From Varroa destructor (lineage: Eukaryota > Arthropoda > Arachnida > Mesostigmata > Varroidae): a stretch of DNA of 64,000 nucleotides. Location: NCBI RefSeq assembly GCF_002443255.2, contig NW_019211454.1, forward strand, positions 13,862,481 to 13,926,480. Direction: 5' to 3'. A model generated the notes under the pieces. That model saw only the letters and a program-made list of their open reading frames with translations, ran no database searches and was not told the DNA's origin. Of this stretch, positions 1 through 10,887 are shown piece by piece; the stretch's first letter is position 1; every line of letters begins with the position of its first letter. The position numbers were made by a program, and so were the translations under genes.

Positions 1-3000
1 TCAATATCCCCCTGTGATATCGACATGTGCTGACAGACTCACAGGTCTTCAGCGCTGTTAGTCATGTGCACGTGTTCAACATTCACCACCATTAAAAAAA
101 CTTCGAATGTTCCATGGAATCCTACAATAGTAATAAGTCTCTAGATCATAATGATACATTAAAAACAATTAATTTTATTACTCTGATATTAGATAACTTT
201 GTGATTCGTCTGTGCATGTGATTCTATTCAGTGGCGGAATTTATGCAAAAGGGAGCTCTACATTAATGCTAATGAAACGCTAGAGCCTCAAGTAGTCCTA
301 ACTAGCGTGTTTGTCCTGCTGCATATATACTGGGGTTTTCATTATTAATGCAAAATTACAGCGGTCATATCGATAGGTCTTCATCAGACAGGGACATTTG
401 CCATTTGCTATAGCTTTGATTGACATGTACCTCGAAATTAGGGCTATTAATTCTTTTATTCTCATTATTGATGTAAAACTGTCTATCTTCTATAATTTTG
501 AAAAATTGTTATTATCAGCGGCAAAACCGGACTGCATCCGATACTATTAACACATCTACACAAGACGGATTACGAACGATGCTAAATTCATTAATGCTCG
601 GTGACACGAGTAAGTCGACTCGTGATGGTTCTATAGTGCTACGTTAAACTAAAATGCAACAAAATCATAGAATGCTAATAATAGGACTACAGCCATGACC
701 AAATTGCCATGTTAAGCTTTTTAAATATCCAGGATCCTGCACTTTTTTCTACATGCATGATTGGTAGAGCAAGGGATACCAAGCGTTTTAAACCATTTGT
801 CTATGGATTAACCTTTTACCTCTTTATATACATATTAGGTCAAAATCATCTCGTCAAAGGAGAGTAGGACAAAAGAGATTTTTGCTATCTAGTAGCTTGT
901 GCTAAACATCATTCAATTTTTTACAGTAGGTTTATCAAGTTACACTATCAAAAGACATTATGTATGTATATGCCGTTTATTAAATAGAACAAGGACTTTA
1001 AGGTTCGCTTACTCAAAGTTATGTCTCATATTTATATCGCTCCATCAGTTTACACAGCATTGTGAATCTTAACTTATAAGACGGAAAGTCATCATGTCTC
1101 GGACCACATCGAAAGTATATTCACTTGTAATAGAATTCACAATTTTTTTTTATTGATACTTCTATCGTCTTTATCACGGCTCGTAGAGTTAATGGCCCAA
1201 GCAAGCATAGAATATGTAGATTTAGGTGATTACTTCCCTTGTCGATGCGTGATACCATAAGACATTTGTATAATCGTTTGCCTGAAGGCAAAATAATTGT
1301 CACAATGATGGGTGGAAGCATAACGACTTGATAAGCGCCCCTTTGAGACAGGGTCCCTGTGTCACACTCATACCGAACGAACGAGGTCTTTCACTAGTAC
1401 CGTGTAATGTAGTCACGATAATACTACGCATTCAACGCTAGAAAACAACGTTCACTTCGCACAAACGCCGACAGATCGACGGGAATAAGTCGTCCGCAAT
1501 CGCATAATTCTGTTATTCAGTGAAGTTATCAAAACTAATGTATACACCTTGTTCAGAAATCAGTGGCTGTTCAGAATGTCATTAAGTTCAGGTATCAGTA
1601 CAAGAGGAACTAGGACGCTAGGATAACGATGCCCATAACTAAAAAAGGTGCAAACCTGTTGTTGCACTGACTGTTCTCAGGACGGGATGAGAATAAAGCT
1701 GTGGTTATCTACAAATTACGTGACGAAGAAGACTTTCGATCTTTCTATGACGCTGTAGACCTTACCTGCGGAAGCGGAAAGATCCTGGTCAGATTTATGC
1801 TGCCGATTATAAAATACAATGGAGGCGAATATATTCGGTAATTTTCACTTGCACTTCTATTCAATAATCTCCTTTAAGTTCACTTAGCCAGTAATAACAA
1901 CCACACGAATATAGAGTAATGCTTAAGAATAAAATACAGAGCACAATAAGCACGTGATTCTTATCAGGTGGTTGTCCTTAGTGCCTTCTATATAAATCAA
2001 ACTAGAAACACGTGACCTGAATTCTCATAACCATTTCGTTGCCTTCGACGAATATGTAACGTACGGATGTATGAGTAATGGCCGTTTTGAAAAAGATCAC
2101 AAATCGACATTTTGTTAATGCCAAGAGTACGAGCTCAAAACTGCCAAAAGCATCTGACTTTCAACAAGATTCGAGCTAAACTGCCTCCGATCTTGCAGAT
2201 GGAGACAGCCGTCCGAACGCAGTGCGGCGGAAATTCTTTACAAATCTAAAAGAAAAACTGTAATATTTTACTTTTGTTGCCATTTGTCAACATTTTTCTC
2301 TTTAATGTCTAGGTTTAAAGCATGTGATGTGACAAAGAACGAAAACTACGCAAAACATATTGTATTATCTCTTCGTTAGGGCAACAATAATGGTTTTTCC
2401 AGTTGCTTCCGTAAATCTGCACCATACTTTGTTGGAGAATGGGTTTTGGCGCCGTTTATAATGAACCTGTTAATAAAATAATTGTCTTCGTAGTTCTTAG
2501 CCTACAACTCATACCCATGGTCGATTATAAGTGTAAAGGTAAGACTAGTTCGGTATAGGCTACAAATGTAACTCTAATTAAATTATTAAATTTAGATACC
2601 GTACTGTGAGGAGCAGGACCGATGCATATTTGGTGTATGGAAAAAGATTTAAATTGAGTTTTGGTAGAAATTGCAGCTCAAAAACAATTCTAAAAAAAAA
2701 TGAACCGAGATCTCAGTGGATGGAAACCATGCCACCCTTTTCAGCAACTACAACACGCAGAGATCTCACAGCCAAGATATCGTGTGAACTATTAATGTAA
2801 CGCAATTGCAGCGACAAAAGACGTTACATCAATAAAGTTGTCAATTCATCGCTGACGGGCGTACAGTTCAGTTTGATAGTTCCTGTTCCATCAAAATTTC
2901 TTAGATTAATTTAAATATTCAATCTTTAATTAGAAACAAAAATGTAAATATATTTATCCTTTTCAAGACGTGCTTAATCAAAAGTAAAAAAAAAAACCTG

Positions 3001-3486
3001 AAGTTCAAACAAAGCATTCAAGCCTAGATCAGTAACAAACTTGAACTTGAGATCCTACTACGCGCTTTATTTCTTATACATTATATTTTACAACAGAAGC
3101 CACTAAAGCCTTACTGCTACTTAATTTCATTGACGAACCAACATGGTAGAACGTTCCATCGCATAAGCGTCATAGGGTATTTTTTGCGCGTATTTGTAGC
3201 AGACGGACTGCGAGTGCGCGAGATGGTAGTAAATAATAGAAAAATAAACACAGAACGTTGTTCGATTTTGTGCTTGGCCGCTCACTGGCGCAGTCTACAA
3301 AGAGTTTCTAAGCGGCAAGTTTATCAATCGGCAGCTCACAATGAACAATTTGTTCTTAAACTTCAATGACAGTCAAAGGGTGGTAATAGTTCTTCAAATA
3401 AATGAGGCCTAAATTATTTCACGGAACTCGTAGCCTTGCGTCACTCGTAACGACTGTCAAAAGAGGACGGAGATGCTTACACAAGT
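1..3486. other. Intergenic region upstream of coilin
   Basis: No exon, RNA gene or transposon was recognised on either strand. Open frames are short (under 80 codons), lack splice-site context and resemble no family known to me. The stretch is AT-rich with scattered A and T runs. The last few hundred bases would hold the coilin promoter. Confidence 0.5.
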
Positions 3487-3491
3487 TAGAG

Positions 3492-3520
3492 TATAAAATC
3501 GATGACAATTTGTTTACAGT
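3492..3520 (+). promoter_or_regulatory. Candidate coilin core promoter (TATA plus initiator-like)
   Basis: TATAAAA lies at 3492-3498 and an ACAGT initiator-like motif at 3516-3520, about 26 bases apart, which is normal TATA-to-start spacing. This would give a 5' leader of about 70 bases before the coilin ATG at 3587. An out-of-frame ATG at 3523 would open a short upstream ORF overlapping the start, which argues against this exact start site. Housekeeping genes often lack TATA boxes, so this is only a candidate. Confidence 0.25.
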
Positions 3521-3586
3521 AAATGAAAAAATTCACGTCGGTGAACTGTTCTAATAACAGTTTTTTAGCTGCATATTCTTTCAACA

Positions 3587-3728
3587 ATGTTTCGTCTCAA
3601 ACTGGATCTCGGCGCGTTTAGCCAGTGTTTTCAGACACCGTTCTGGGAATTCGAGAGGCACGGTATCCGTCAAAGCACAATACTTGAATATGCACAATCG
3701 GTGCTTGCGAAGTACGGCGTTTCGGAAA
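3587..3728 (+). CDS. coil: coilin exon 1 (residues 1-47)
   Basis: The ATG sits in the context CAACAATG and the exon ends at donor A|GTAAGT in phase 1. It encodes the first half of the N-terminal ubiquitin-like domain. The start is chosen because the protein then begins right at the conserved R-L-x-L segment. An upstream TTTTTTAG at 3561-3568 would keep the frame open for six more codons, so an earlier start in an unseen exon is not excluded. Confidence 0.8.
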
Positions 3729-6700
3729 GTAAGTAGAAAATTGTAGAAATTGTTGAAAATGCATTGTCAAAAGTTGCGTAGCGATAAATGACTAGCACAA
3801 ACAAGCTTTTTCTAACAGTCAAATATAATATACACTTTAGGTCGTATCGAATGGACGGTGGTCAGTATTAGAATCAGTGCTTATATTTACACATGCGAAA
3901 TTGAGTGAAAAAATATATCACATATAACTAACCAGTTCTGTCTTGTATTACATCGTAGTACAGATGGCGAATCTGACAGCGATGTGAGAAGTAATGTCAG
4001 CATTATGCGAAATTAAACTTAAAAAGAGGGACTTCAAAATGCGCTAATTATTATCGATTTGTTTTTTATGTTAATTACGATTACCTAAATTCGCATCAAG
4101 CTCAAACGCTTACACTACTATACAAGTTTTGAATATAATTCAAAAGCAAGTTAGTAAGTTTAAATATTGGCTCATTAGTCCTACAGTAGGCATTCCACAC
4201 TATATTCTTCGTTCTATCAATTATGTGCAGAATATCCCACCATCTATTTAGAGGATGCAATCATTCCCCATAACCAGTCGCCAGAAATTGTCCGAGATGG
4301 TGATCTCCTTCGGTTTGTTCCATGTCAAAGAAACCTCGCGGGCGCTGGTCCATCGCAGGTGAGTTTTACAAATGATTCACTGCAGCGTTAACATGTCATA
4401 TACAATAGTATACACAACAACCATATAACTTGTTAGAGATTGAAAGCTAAAAGTTCTAAGCACTGCTCAATTATTGGCGACGTACGTGTCGCAAAGCATG
4501 ATTTGTCGTGGAGCAAGGTATCGCAGTTAGTCGCCTGGCCTTAATTTTCAAGGCTAAAAGATACGGATTCAAAAACCAGTTTCGGAAAAAGTCGCATGGT
4601 GCCGAAAAAAAGCTTTGCAGAACGGCGTACAATTGTAAATATCAGCCCTCTATTTCGGTTTTAGCATCCATTCGAAATTTCATATAAACCAGTTGGCTGT
4701 GGTAGCTTGTTCTAAGCTAAGATTCTGAGATACGTATACCGCTTCTGCTTAATGATTGAGCAATACTTCGAACATTTACTTTTCGATCTCTGACAGCTTT
4801 CATCATTGCAAAGCTTCCGTCAAAGCTTGAAGTGGCGTATTTTTTTTGTTAGTTTGTCAAAGTGTTTTTTCAAAATTGCTGAACAATTAACAACATTGTC
4901 AAAAGTGCTCTACCTACTCTCCACTTTTTCATTATATAGTTCACTATTCGCTTTCGTAATAACTTTCGTAAATTTTATTGCTTTTTTCTTTGGACTTACT
5001 TTGTCTACCTTACTGAGCAAAAAATAAAATGCGTAAAAATTAATTGCGACAAGTTAGTAGTACATAGGTTGGATCGTGGTCTCTGCTCTTGGCTGGCTTG
5101 ATTGTAAATTTTCGATTTTATCATGGATATACATTTTTGTCAATTTAATTGATTAATTATATTGCACAATAGTCGTAAGGAGTCGTAGGAAGCTGAGTGG
5201 ACTAAATTTGAGTCTCGGGCACAATAGTCGTACGAAATAATTACTTATTAGAAAAATGTACTTCGATAAAAATTAAAGCCTTATTTTCAAATGACGTTAT
5301 TTGAAATAGCAGGATCGTGGAGCACCCTTAAAAGTCAGTGGATCGTAGTGCCATATAATTTTCTATTCAGTTCAGTACAACTCTCAATTTATACAAATAG
5401 TCATTTTGGAAACTTATCTGAACTACTTTCTCTTGGCTACCGCATTTATCCATTTTTCACTGAGAGCCTGAAGGTGACACACAAAAGAGTAACCTTTTTG
5501 ATTATCTCAGGTTGTGCAGGCGGTCACTCCGTATTCTCAGATTCCCCACACTGAAAATTTCGTAGGTGGTTGCACCGATGCAAATGTCACAACGGCTGTA
5601 ACAGTGAGGCAGCCTACAACGCCACCTAACAATACGACGATCATACAAAGTCAAGCCGTGAGACCGACCTACAATTATAGTAAGTTAACAATATGATGTC
5701 ACTGAAAAGTAAATACGTTAACATAATTGTATGCCGTTATTTATTTTTGGACCGAAAAAGAGTTTTAGCTTTGCTTGGGTTAACAATGAAATGTATTCGG
5801 GGTTGTGATCTGTTATTCTAAATAAAACGGCCTTAGCAACTTAAAGCATATGTGGCATCTTGCTATCTTAGCTCATACGCATCTAAAAAAATGTGGTATT
5901 TTTTATGTTTAAAAAAATTTTTAACTCATATGGTTGTTAATTGTCCTCGGTAAACATATGATATTACATGCGGTATATAATAGAAACCACATCTTAAAAG
6001 TAGATATGTAACAAAATAGAAAAAGTGTACTAACCTTACTGAGACAGAGTCTTTAGCGTCGTCTTATTAAAGTGAGCAAGATCGAGTAGAGCTCTATAAG
6101 TAAATAAGTAACTTGAGGCGACGGCCATTGAATGGGTGGTCGTAATTTAGTTGGATTCTTTTCATGTTTCTTATTTGTACTCACAAAATTATACTGGGCG
6201 TTGTTCTGCTTATGACCCAAAGTTTTTCTGAGGGTAAGTGAATCCAGTATATGGCTCTATTTTCGATTAAATGAATTAGGAGGGCATGCATTTCATTGTC
6301 AAATAATAGTATTGTTATATTCTCCATTACTAGCACATCAAGTTTACACGGCGGAATCCACCGAGGAGAGAAGAAACAGTGGAGCAGAAAGCAGTGAGGA
6401 TGCCGGATGTGAAAATGAGGAAACGACACTTGGCTCCGAAAAACGACGAAAACGACGAAAACGCGGGCCGCGTCGTCGGATTCGAAGTAAACGAACTGTT
6501 GTGGACTTACACAGCAAGTATCGCTCTGGTGCGATCTATATGATGCATAGAACATGCATTGTAAGCAATGCTGTCATTTAAAATGATTTTTTGAAAATTT
6601 TTTCCATGATTTTTCATCGTTCACATCGCAAAGACATCATTTAGAGGAAAAAAAAAGTAATAATAGTAGCGATAATCGTTTGATTCAGAGAACGGCCTAT

Positions 6701-9072
6701 CCAATCAGGAATCTACAGATAGAACAGAGGTCTACAGATATCGTATTATTATTTATAGCGACTAATTTTCAAAAGCTTTTATTTAAGCACTTATGTATAC
6801 TTCACTGCTAGCATTCTTGTTCAAGGGTTTCCCCAACAGAAGACTGTGTTCCTTGCTAGGCTCTATCCTCAGATTATACGAAATTTAAGGTTTTCGATTG
6901 TATCGAAATGTTTCTTTTTGGTATTCTAAACACATTATCAAAGTGTGGTAAGTAAAGTATTAGGTAAGCTATCTAGGATGGCCTGTGCTGAACTTTTAAG
7001 CTTACCTTTATAGGGCCAAACGAGTGAAGTTTCATATTTGTTTGAAGTAAATACCTACATATCTTAACGTATGCTTTGTCTAACACTCTATTTATATGCA
7101 TATATGTATATATATGTATTTTATCGAGTGTACTGTTTATAGTACTACACTATCGAATAGGCCTATATCCGGTTATTTTAAAGGCGTCACCTTTTAATAA
7201 ATTCGATAAAATATGTTTAATAAATTCTATTAAAAAATGTACTTGTTTTGTCACGATTCGTTTCTTTCTTTTTTTAGGTCGTATTGGGCAAGTGGATGCT
7301 TCCACGATGAATACCATCAGTCTAGCCCAGAATACCAATACGGAGCGACCGCAAATCGAAAAACAAAACGATGTTTTTCATTCGCGCGGAATAATTTCCA
7401 GCAAAAGCGAAATTCTGACCGGTACGTCTCTGAATTTAAAGGGTTTGTTTTAATCAAACCAAATTCCAAACATCCCGTGCTACATTGAAGTACCTATGGA
7501 TAGAATAGAATTTTTGAACGTATCTATCTAGCTAGGACTATGTGCTCTTCAACGTGTCTTGGTAGAATTCAGATTTTTACTTTGTAGATTATAAGTGGTT
7601 TGAGGTGACTGAGGCATTTTGAAAGTGTTTCGCTTTTCTTAATTGCGAAAATAGAGCATCAAAAAGGTGCAACGTGCTATGTTCTATGTTAGAAACGAAA
7701 TCGACCGATTACGACTGGTGCCAATGCCATTTGACGGGTATCCAGTGGTATTAATAGTTGCGCCATGAACAATCATCATCGTTGCTGACGGGACGTGTAT
7801 GACGAAGGGAACAAAGTATAATCGTCTGAGTGTCACTTTAAAGATGAGCCCAGGAACAGTACTGGGCGTCACTACGGAGTATTACTAGAAGATTTTACAA
7901 ACATTTTGTAGTAACTCCGTCGAAATCATTTTTAACTCTCGGAGAGTAAGTCGTGGGTTTTTCACCAGCGGCTCACACGTTGCTACTTTTGTTGCGTTTT
8001 TACCAGAAAAACTCGATGCCCGTATATTCTCGACTTCCAGATCAGCCCCTCCTGTAACTTTTCTTTTCGCTGAAAACACTTCAGACGAAAAGCCTTGAGG
8101 CGATCGAGGAAATACAAATAAAAGAGGAAGAGCGGAGTTTAGTCTTGAGATTGAGTGAAGGAAAGTGTTTTAATTAAAGCAGTAGAATCAACAATCCGTT
8201 CTATAAAGAGCAACCTTAAATATCCATAAAATGTGTTACAAATTTGGGCAATAACGCTTACGAGACGTCTATAGGCTTATGTTACCATTACATGTTTGCT
8301 ATGAATTTATATAACTAAACCCTATTCAAATTAATCGAGGAAGAAACCATTCACATATTTATTTAATTTGCTATTTCGATCATAGGCAATATTGGCTTGA
8401 GTTCTCGACGGGGGATTCGACAGTCGCCTGAAAATTGCAGTACAGATGAGAGCCCAACGGAGCAGAATTTAGATCAAAATAGCTTAGTTAGCATATATGA
8501 TACAGCACAGGGAGATGCTAAAGACGTATTAGGTCATATCAGCTCTTTAAAGGCATCGAAATCGTTTAATAAAAGCGACGAAGAAGAAATGGCCTTGTCC
8601 TTCAAGTCAGATGAACAGCAAAATGGTAGGTGTCCTTATTCGAACGTCTTGGAATTAAGGGTATGTTCAAAAGGCATTTTAGGACGTCCAGTAGTGATGG
8701 AATCCCTTAATATTATGCACTTGGTTTTATATTGTCTTGAAGCCCCAAAAGTTGTTTCAGATACAGGCAACAACGAAGGCTCGTTTGTGCATAAGGCTTC
8801 TTCGAAAACCAAGCCTTCAACAAAGAAAGTGTCTGTTCGAAAGGCAGCTAAAAGATCACACGGAGTTGGGGATCTTCTTCGAATGCTTCAAAGCGATGGG
8901 AGTTGCAATAATCAGTCACGTAAGGACTAGTCAAAAGGATGATTCAATATCGTGGGAATCTATAGGATGCCGTTCCAGTAGTAGAAGAATATTGCATTAT
9001 AATACATAGTAAACGATAAATATGATATATTTAAAAAACGAAAACAATTTATATGAAATATACGACACAATG

Positions 9073-9124
<52 letters not shown>

Positions 9125-10562
9125 TTACAGTCATTATAAAGTGTAACAACAGATATGACTTCTACTTTCGTTGGGTTTATTTCCATAATGACAGCAAGTT
9201 TTGGTAAAATCCACAAATATATAACTGATTTTGTCCTATATACTAATTTCTGGTCAGTAGATATGATCGCTATCTTCAGTGCAATATATAGGAATGCGAT
9301 AATCTTATTTTTACCAATATGCTCTACTGCGTTCAGCTGAAATATTCTTTTTTAAGGAAATTCTTATAATTGAAATTGATTGAACGGTACACCTCGTATC
9401 ACACTATAATTAAAGCTATTTTTTAGATACAGTTAAATAGGACCAAAATCCGTTATTACTGTAATTATTATTGATGTTAGAAATAGGTAAAAGTATTATT
9501 GTCTACTTCATCTGTACATATGCACACTCGGATGGCATTACAGGTAACAAAATTGCTTCGAACACAACTACTTTATGTCAGTCAAATTATTCACATGCTG
9601 AACAACATATCGAGAGCAATACAATAGACTTGCCTGAAAGTCAATCCATAGAGTTTCGCAGTACAGAAGACAACAGTATTAATTCACCTCAATCCAAAAC
9701 AGGTGGGTACGGTTTGTAAACAACTGAACTTTTTCGATTCCTTAATATTTAATTGTTTGGTAAGCGATGGTACGTAAAACGTCCGTTCTGCACTACTAGT
9801 AGTGCGAACAAAATACATTAGTCGGCTTAATACTTCAATGAAGTCGAACAGTGAAACGGTACGCGTTTGACGTACTTGATTAAAAAACGGGAGCAAAATG
9901 AAACAGGTAGTTTTAAAAAGGAGAGTTATACATGGTGGGAGTGTTCTACACGTGCTTGTTTACTTTGCGAATCAACTGTTTTTAGTACGAATTGTACTAT
10001 ACGATAAAAGCACCGTTTTGTTGGTGGACAAAGGTGATCGCCTGCACATCTTTCCATTTGAGGGCTATATTTCTAAACTAAGAAATCGTTGTCTGCTACA
10101 ACTTTAGATGCCACCACTTGCGTAAACCATAACACTGCTACTCTAGCTAATCTCAACGGCTAGCTAACTGCATACCCGCACGAAAATAAACGTACATCAG
10201 CAGTGAAAGGCCAACCTGCCGTAACCACTCAAGTTACTTAGATTTGATTTCGTTGCCGTTGTATTACAGTCTTGACTGCAGCAACCATGCTCAAACCAGA
10301 AGTTCGTCTTGAGGACATTCGCGTTGGATCACTTCTTGTCGCGGGAGTAAGTCTGTTTTCAGAGGCTGATATGAGCGTTCGTTTCTTTAATGACGTCACT
10401 CTATCCGTAATGCATCTGAACGTTGCAAAGAAACAGGTATATGTAAAGCTGGAAAAGGGTTTGTTACCAGTGGAATACCGGGATTACAGTTTCAAAATCG
10501 AGTGGTCGTTACTTGAAAATGTGCGGCTACTCTCAGCACCTGATTTGCACTCACCAAAATGA
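3587..10562 (+). CDS. coil: Coilin-like Cajal body protein, nine coding exons, 528 aa
   Basis: Coding exons are 3587-3728, 4231-4358, 5511-5679, 6334-6486, 7278-7421, 8386-8625, 8761-8919, 9544-9702 and 10270-10562. They join in frame to 1587 nt (528 codons plus TGA), and all eight introns are GT-AG. Residues 1-81 resemble the coilin N-terminal domain: a start of the form MFRLKLDL, then YLEDAIIPHNQSPEIVRDGD, matching the family pattern of a conserved leucine/proline segment followed by an R-D-N/G-D motif. Residues 183-197 are a strong basic nuclear-localisation-like patch, and 337-357 is a second one. Residues about 445-519 match the coilin atypical Tudor-like tail, ending in the family-like KIEWSLLENVRLL. 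The linker is Ser/Thr/Asn/Glu-rich. Coilin is known to scaffold Cajal bodies in snRNP maturation. No RG-rich box is visible. The gene is convergent with Admp. Assignment rests on remembered family patterns, because no alignment could be run. Confidence 0.8.
4231..4358 (+). CDS. coil: coilin exon 2 (residues 48-90)
   Basis: The acceptor is ATTATGTGCAG and the donor CAG|GTGAGT. The exon enters in phase 1 and leaves in phase 0. It carries the most diagnostic part of the N-terminal domain, YLEDAIIPHNQSPEIVRDGD, equivalent to the leucine/proline and R-D-N-D segments of other coilins. Confidence 0.85.
5164..5232. repeat. Short direct repeat in coilin intron 2
   Basis: GCACAATAGTCGTA occurs at 5164-5177 and again at 5219-5232, 55 bases apart. 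It may be a local duplication. No function is evident. Confidence 0.8.
5511..5679 (+). CDS. coil: coilin exon 3 (residues 91-146)
   Basis: The acceptor is TTATCTCAG and the donor is TATA|GTAAGT. It enters in phase 0 and leaves in phase 1. It encodes a Thr/Pro/Asn-rich linker with no domain. A second CAG eight bases into the exon could act as an alternative acceptor three codons downstream without changing frame. Confidence 0.75.
6334..6486 (+). CDS. coil: coilin exon 4 (residues 147-197, basic NLS)
   Basis: The acceptor is TCCATTACTAG and the donor CGAA|GTAAAC; both boundaries are phase 1. An acidic Glu/Ser-rich stretch leads into the basic run KRRKRRKRGPRRRIR at residues 183-197, a classical nuclear-localisation-like signal. 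A second possible donor, ATT|GTAAGC near 6560, gives the wrong phase for exon 5. Confidence 0.8.
7278..7421 (+). CDS. coil: coilin exon 5 (residues 198-245)
   Basis: A long pyrimidine tract ends in TTTTTTTAG and the donor is ACCG|GTACGT; both boundaries are phase 1. It encodes a polar linker. Only the phase-1 frame stays open, and it matches the phase left by exon 4. Confidence 0.75.
7684..8079 (-). mobile_element. Possible degenerate Tc1/mariner-like transposase remnant
   Basis: Two adjacent minus-strand frames in coilin intron 5 (8079-7885 and 7872-7684) are separated by stop codons. The first contains VKNPRLTLREL, which resembles the start of the DNA-binding helix-turn-helix of Tc1/mariner-type transposases. 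The second has VTPSTV, like the next helix, and a MMIVHGATI motif reminiscent of the family's V-M-V-W-G segment. The spacing is too short for an intact enzyme, so any copy is deleted and dead. No terminal inverted repeats were identified. The resemblance is weak and may be chance. Confidence 0.25.
8386..8625 (+). CDS. coil: coilin exon 6 (residues 246-325)
   Basis: The acceptor is CGATCATAG and the donor AATG|GTAGGT; both boundaries are phase 1. At 240 nt it is the longest internal exon. It encodes a hydrophilic Ser/Asp/Glu/Lys-rich linker, the usual composition of the disordered centre of coilin. Confidence 0.75.
8761..8919 (+). CDS. coil: coilin exon 7 (residues 326-378, second basic patch)
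   Basis: The acceptor is GTTGTTTCAG and the donor TCAC|GTAAGG; both boundaries are phase 1. Residues 337-357 are Lys/Arg-rich (KTKPSTKKVSVRKAAKR) and form a second candidate nuclear-localisation patch. A leucine-containing segment, GDLLRML, follows. Confidence 0.75.
9074..9122. repeat. (TA)n microsatellite
   Basis: An uninterrupted TA dinucleotide tract of about 49 bases in coilin intron 7. It is probably length-polymorphic. Confidence 0.95.
9544..9702 (+). CDS. coil: coilin exon 8 (residues 379-431)
   Basis: The acceptor is GGCATTACAG and the donor ACAG|GTGGGT; both boundaries are phase 1. It encodes an Asn/Ser/Thr/Glu-rich linker just before the C-terminal domain. It has the same length (159 nt) as exon 7. 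Confidence 0.7.
10270..10562 (+). CDS. coil: coilin exon 9, C-terminal Tudor-like domain and stop
   Basis: The acceptor is TTGTATTACAG. The exon enters in phase 1 and ends at TGA 10560-10562. It encodes residues 432-528. LEDIRVGSLLVAGVSLF at residues 445-461 parallels the coilin segment where a glycine-led turn opens the first beta strand, and KIEWSLLENVRLL near the end parallels the conserved last strand with its Trp. The whole Tudor-like domain sits in this one exon. In known coilins this domain lacks the aromatic cage of true Tudor domains. Confidence 0.8.
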
Positions 10563-10881
10563 AATAGCGTAGTTTCGTCGAAGTGTACATTTGTGTCCAT
10601 AAATATATTTCCAACGCTTGTAGTTAAACATACTGAAAAAGTGCGCGGTCCTAACTGAATTATTATGAATTTCGGGGTGTTTTGGAGAAGCATAGTGTGG
10701 TTTTATGTCACACTGTTCAAACCGATTTATCAGGTTAGGTTATTGTATCGTTGGAGGTGTGGAGGACGAATACATTTCCTACTTGGTATATAATGCCACC
10801 TTTCCATTGGCTTAATCAAAAATCCAATATCTGCTGTATTTTAATGTCGGCCGCATATCCAGGGCCGCGTAATTTACTCTA

Positions 10882-10887
10882 AATAAA
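10882..10887 (+). terminator. Candidate coilin polyadenylation signal
   Basis: AATAAA lies 320 bases after the coilin stop codon, followed by an A-rich stretch. It is the first canonical hexamer I found on this strand after the stop. There is no transcript evidence. Confidence 0.35.

Noticed and set aside
6181..6555. 124-codon minus-strand frame over coilin exon 4
   Set aside because: It is the antisense shadow of the basic exon 4; no independent evidence supports it.
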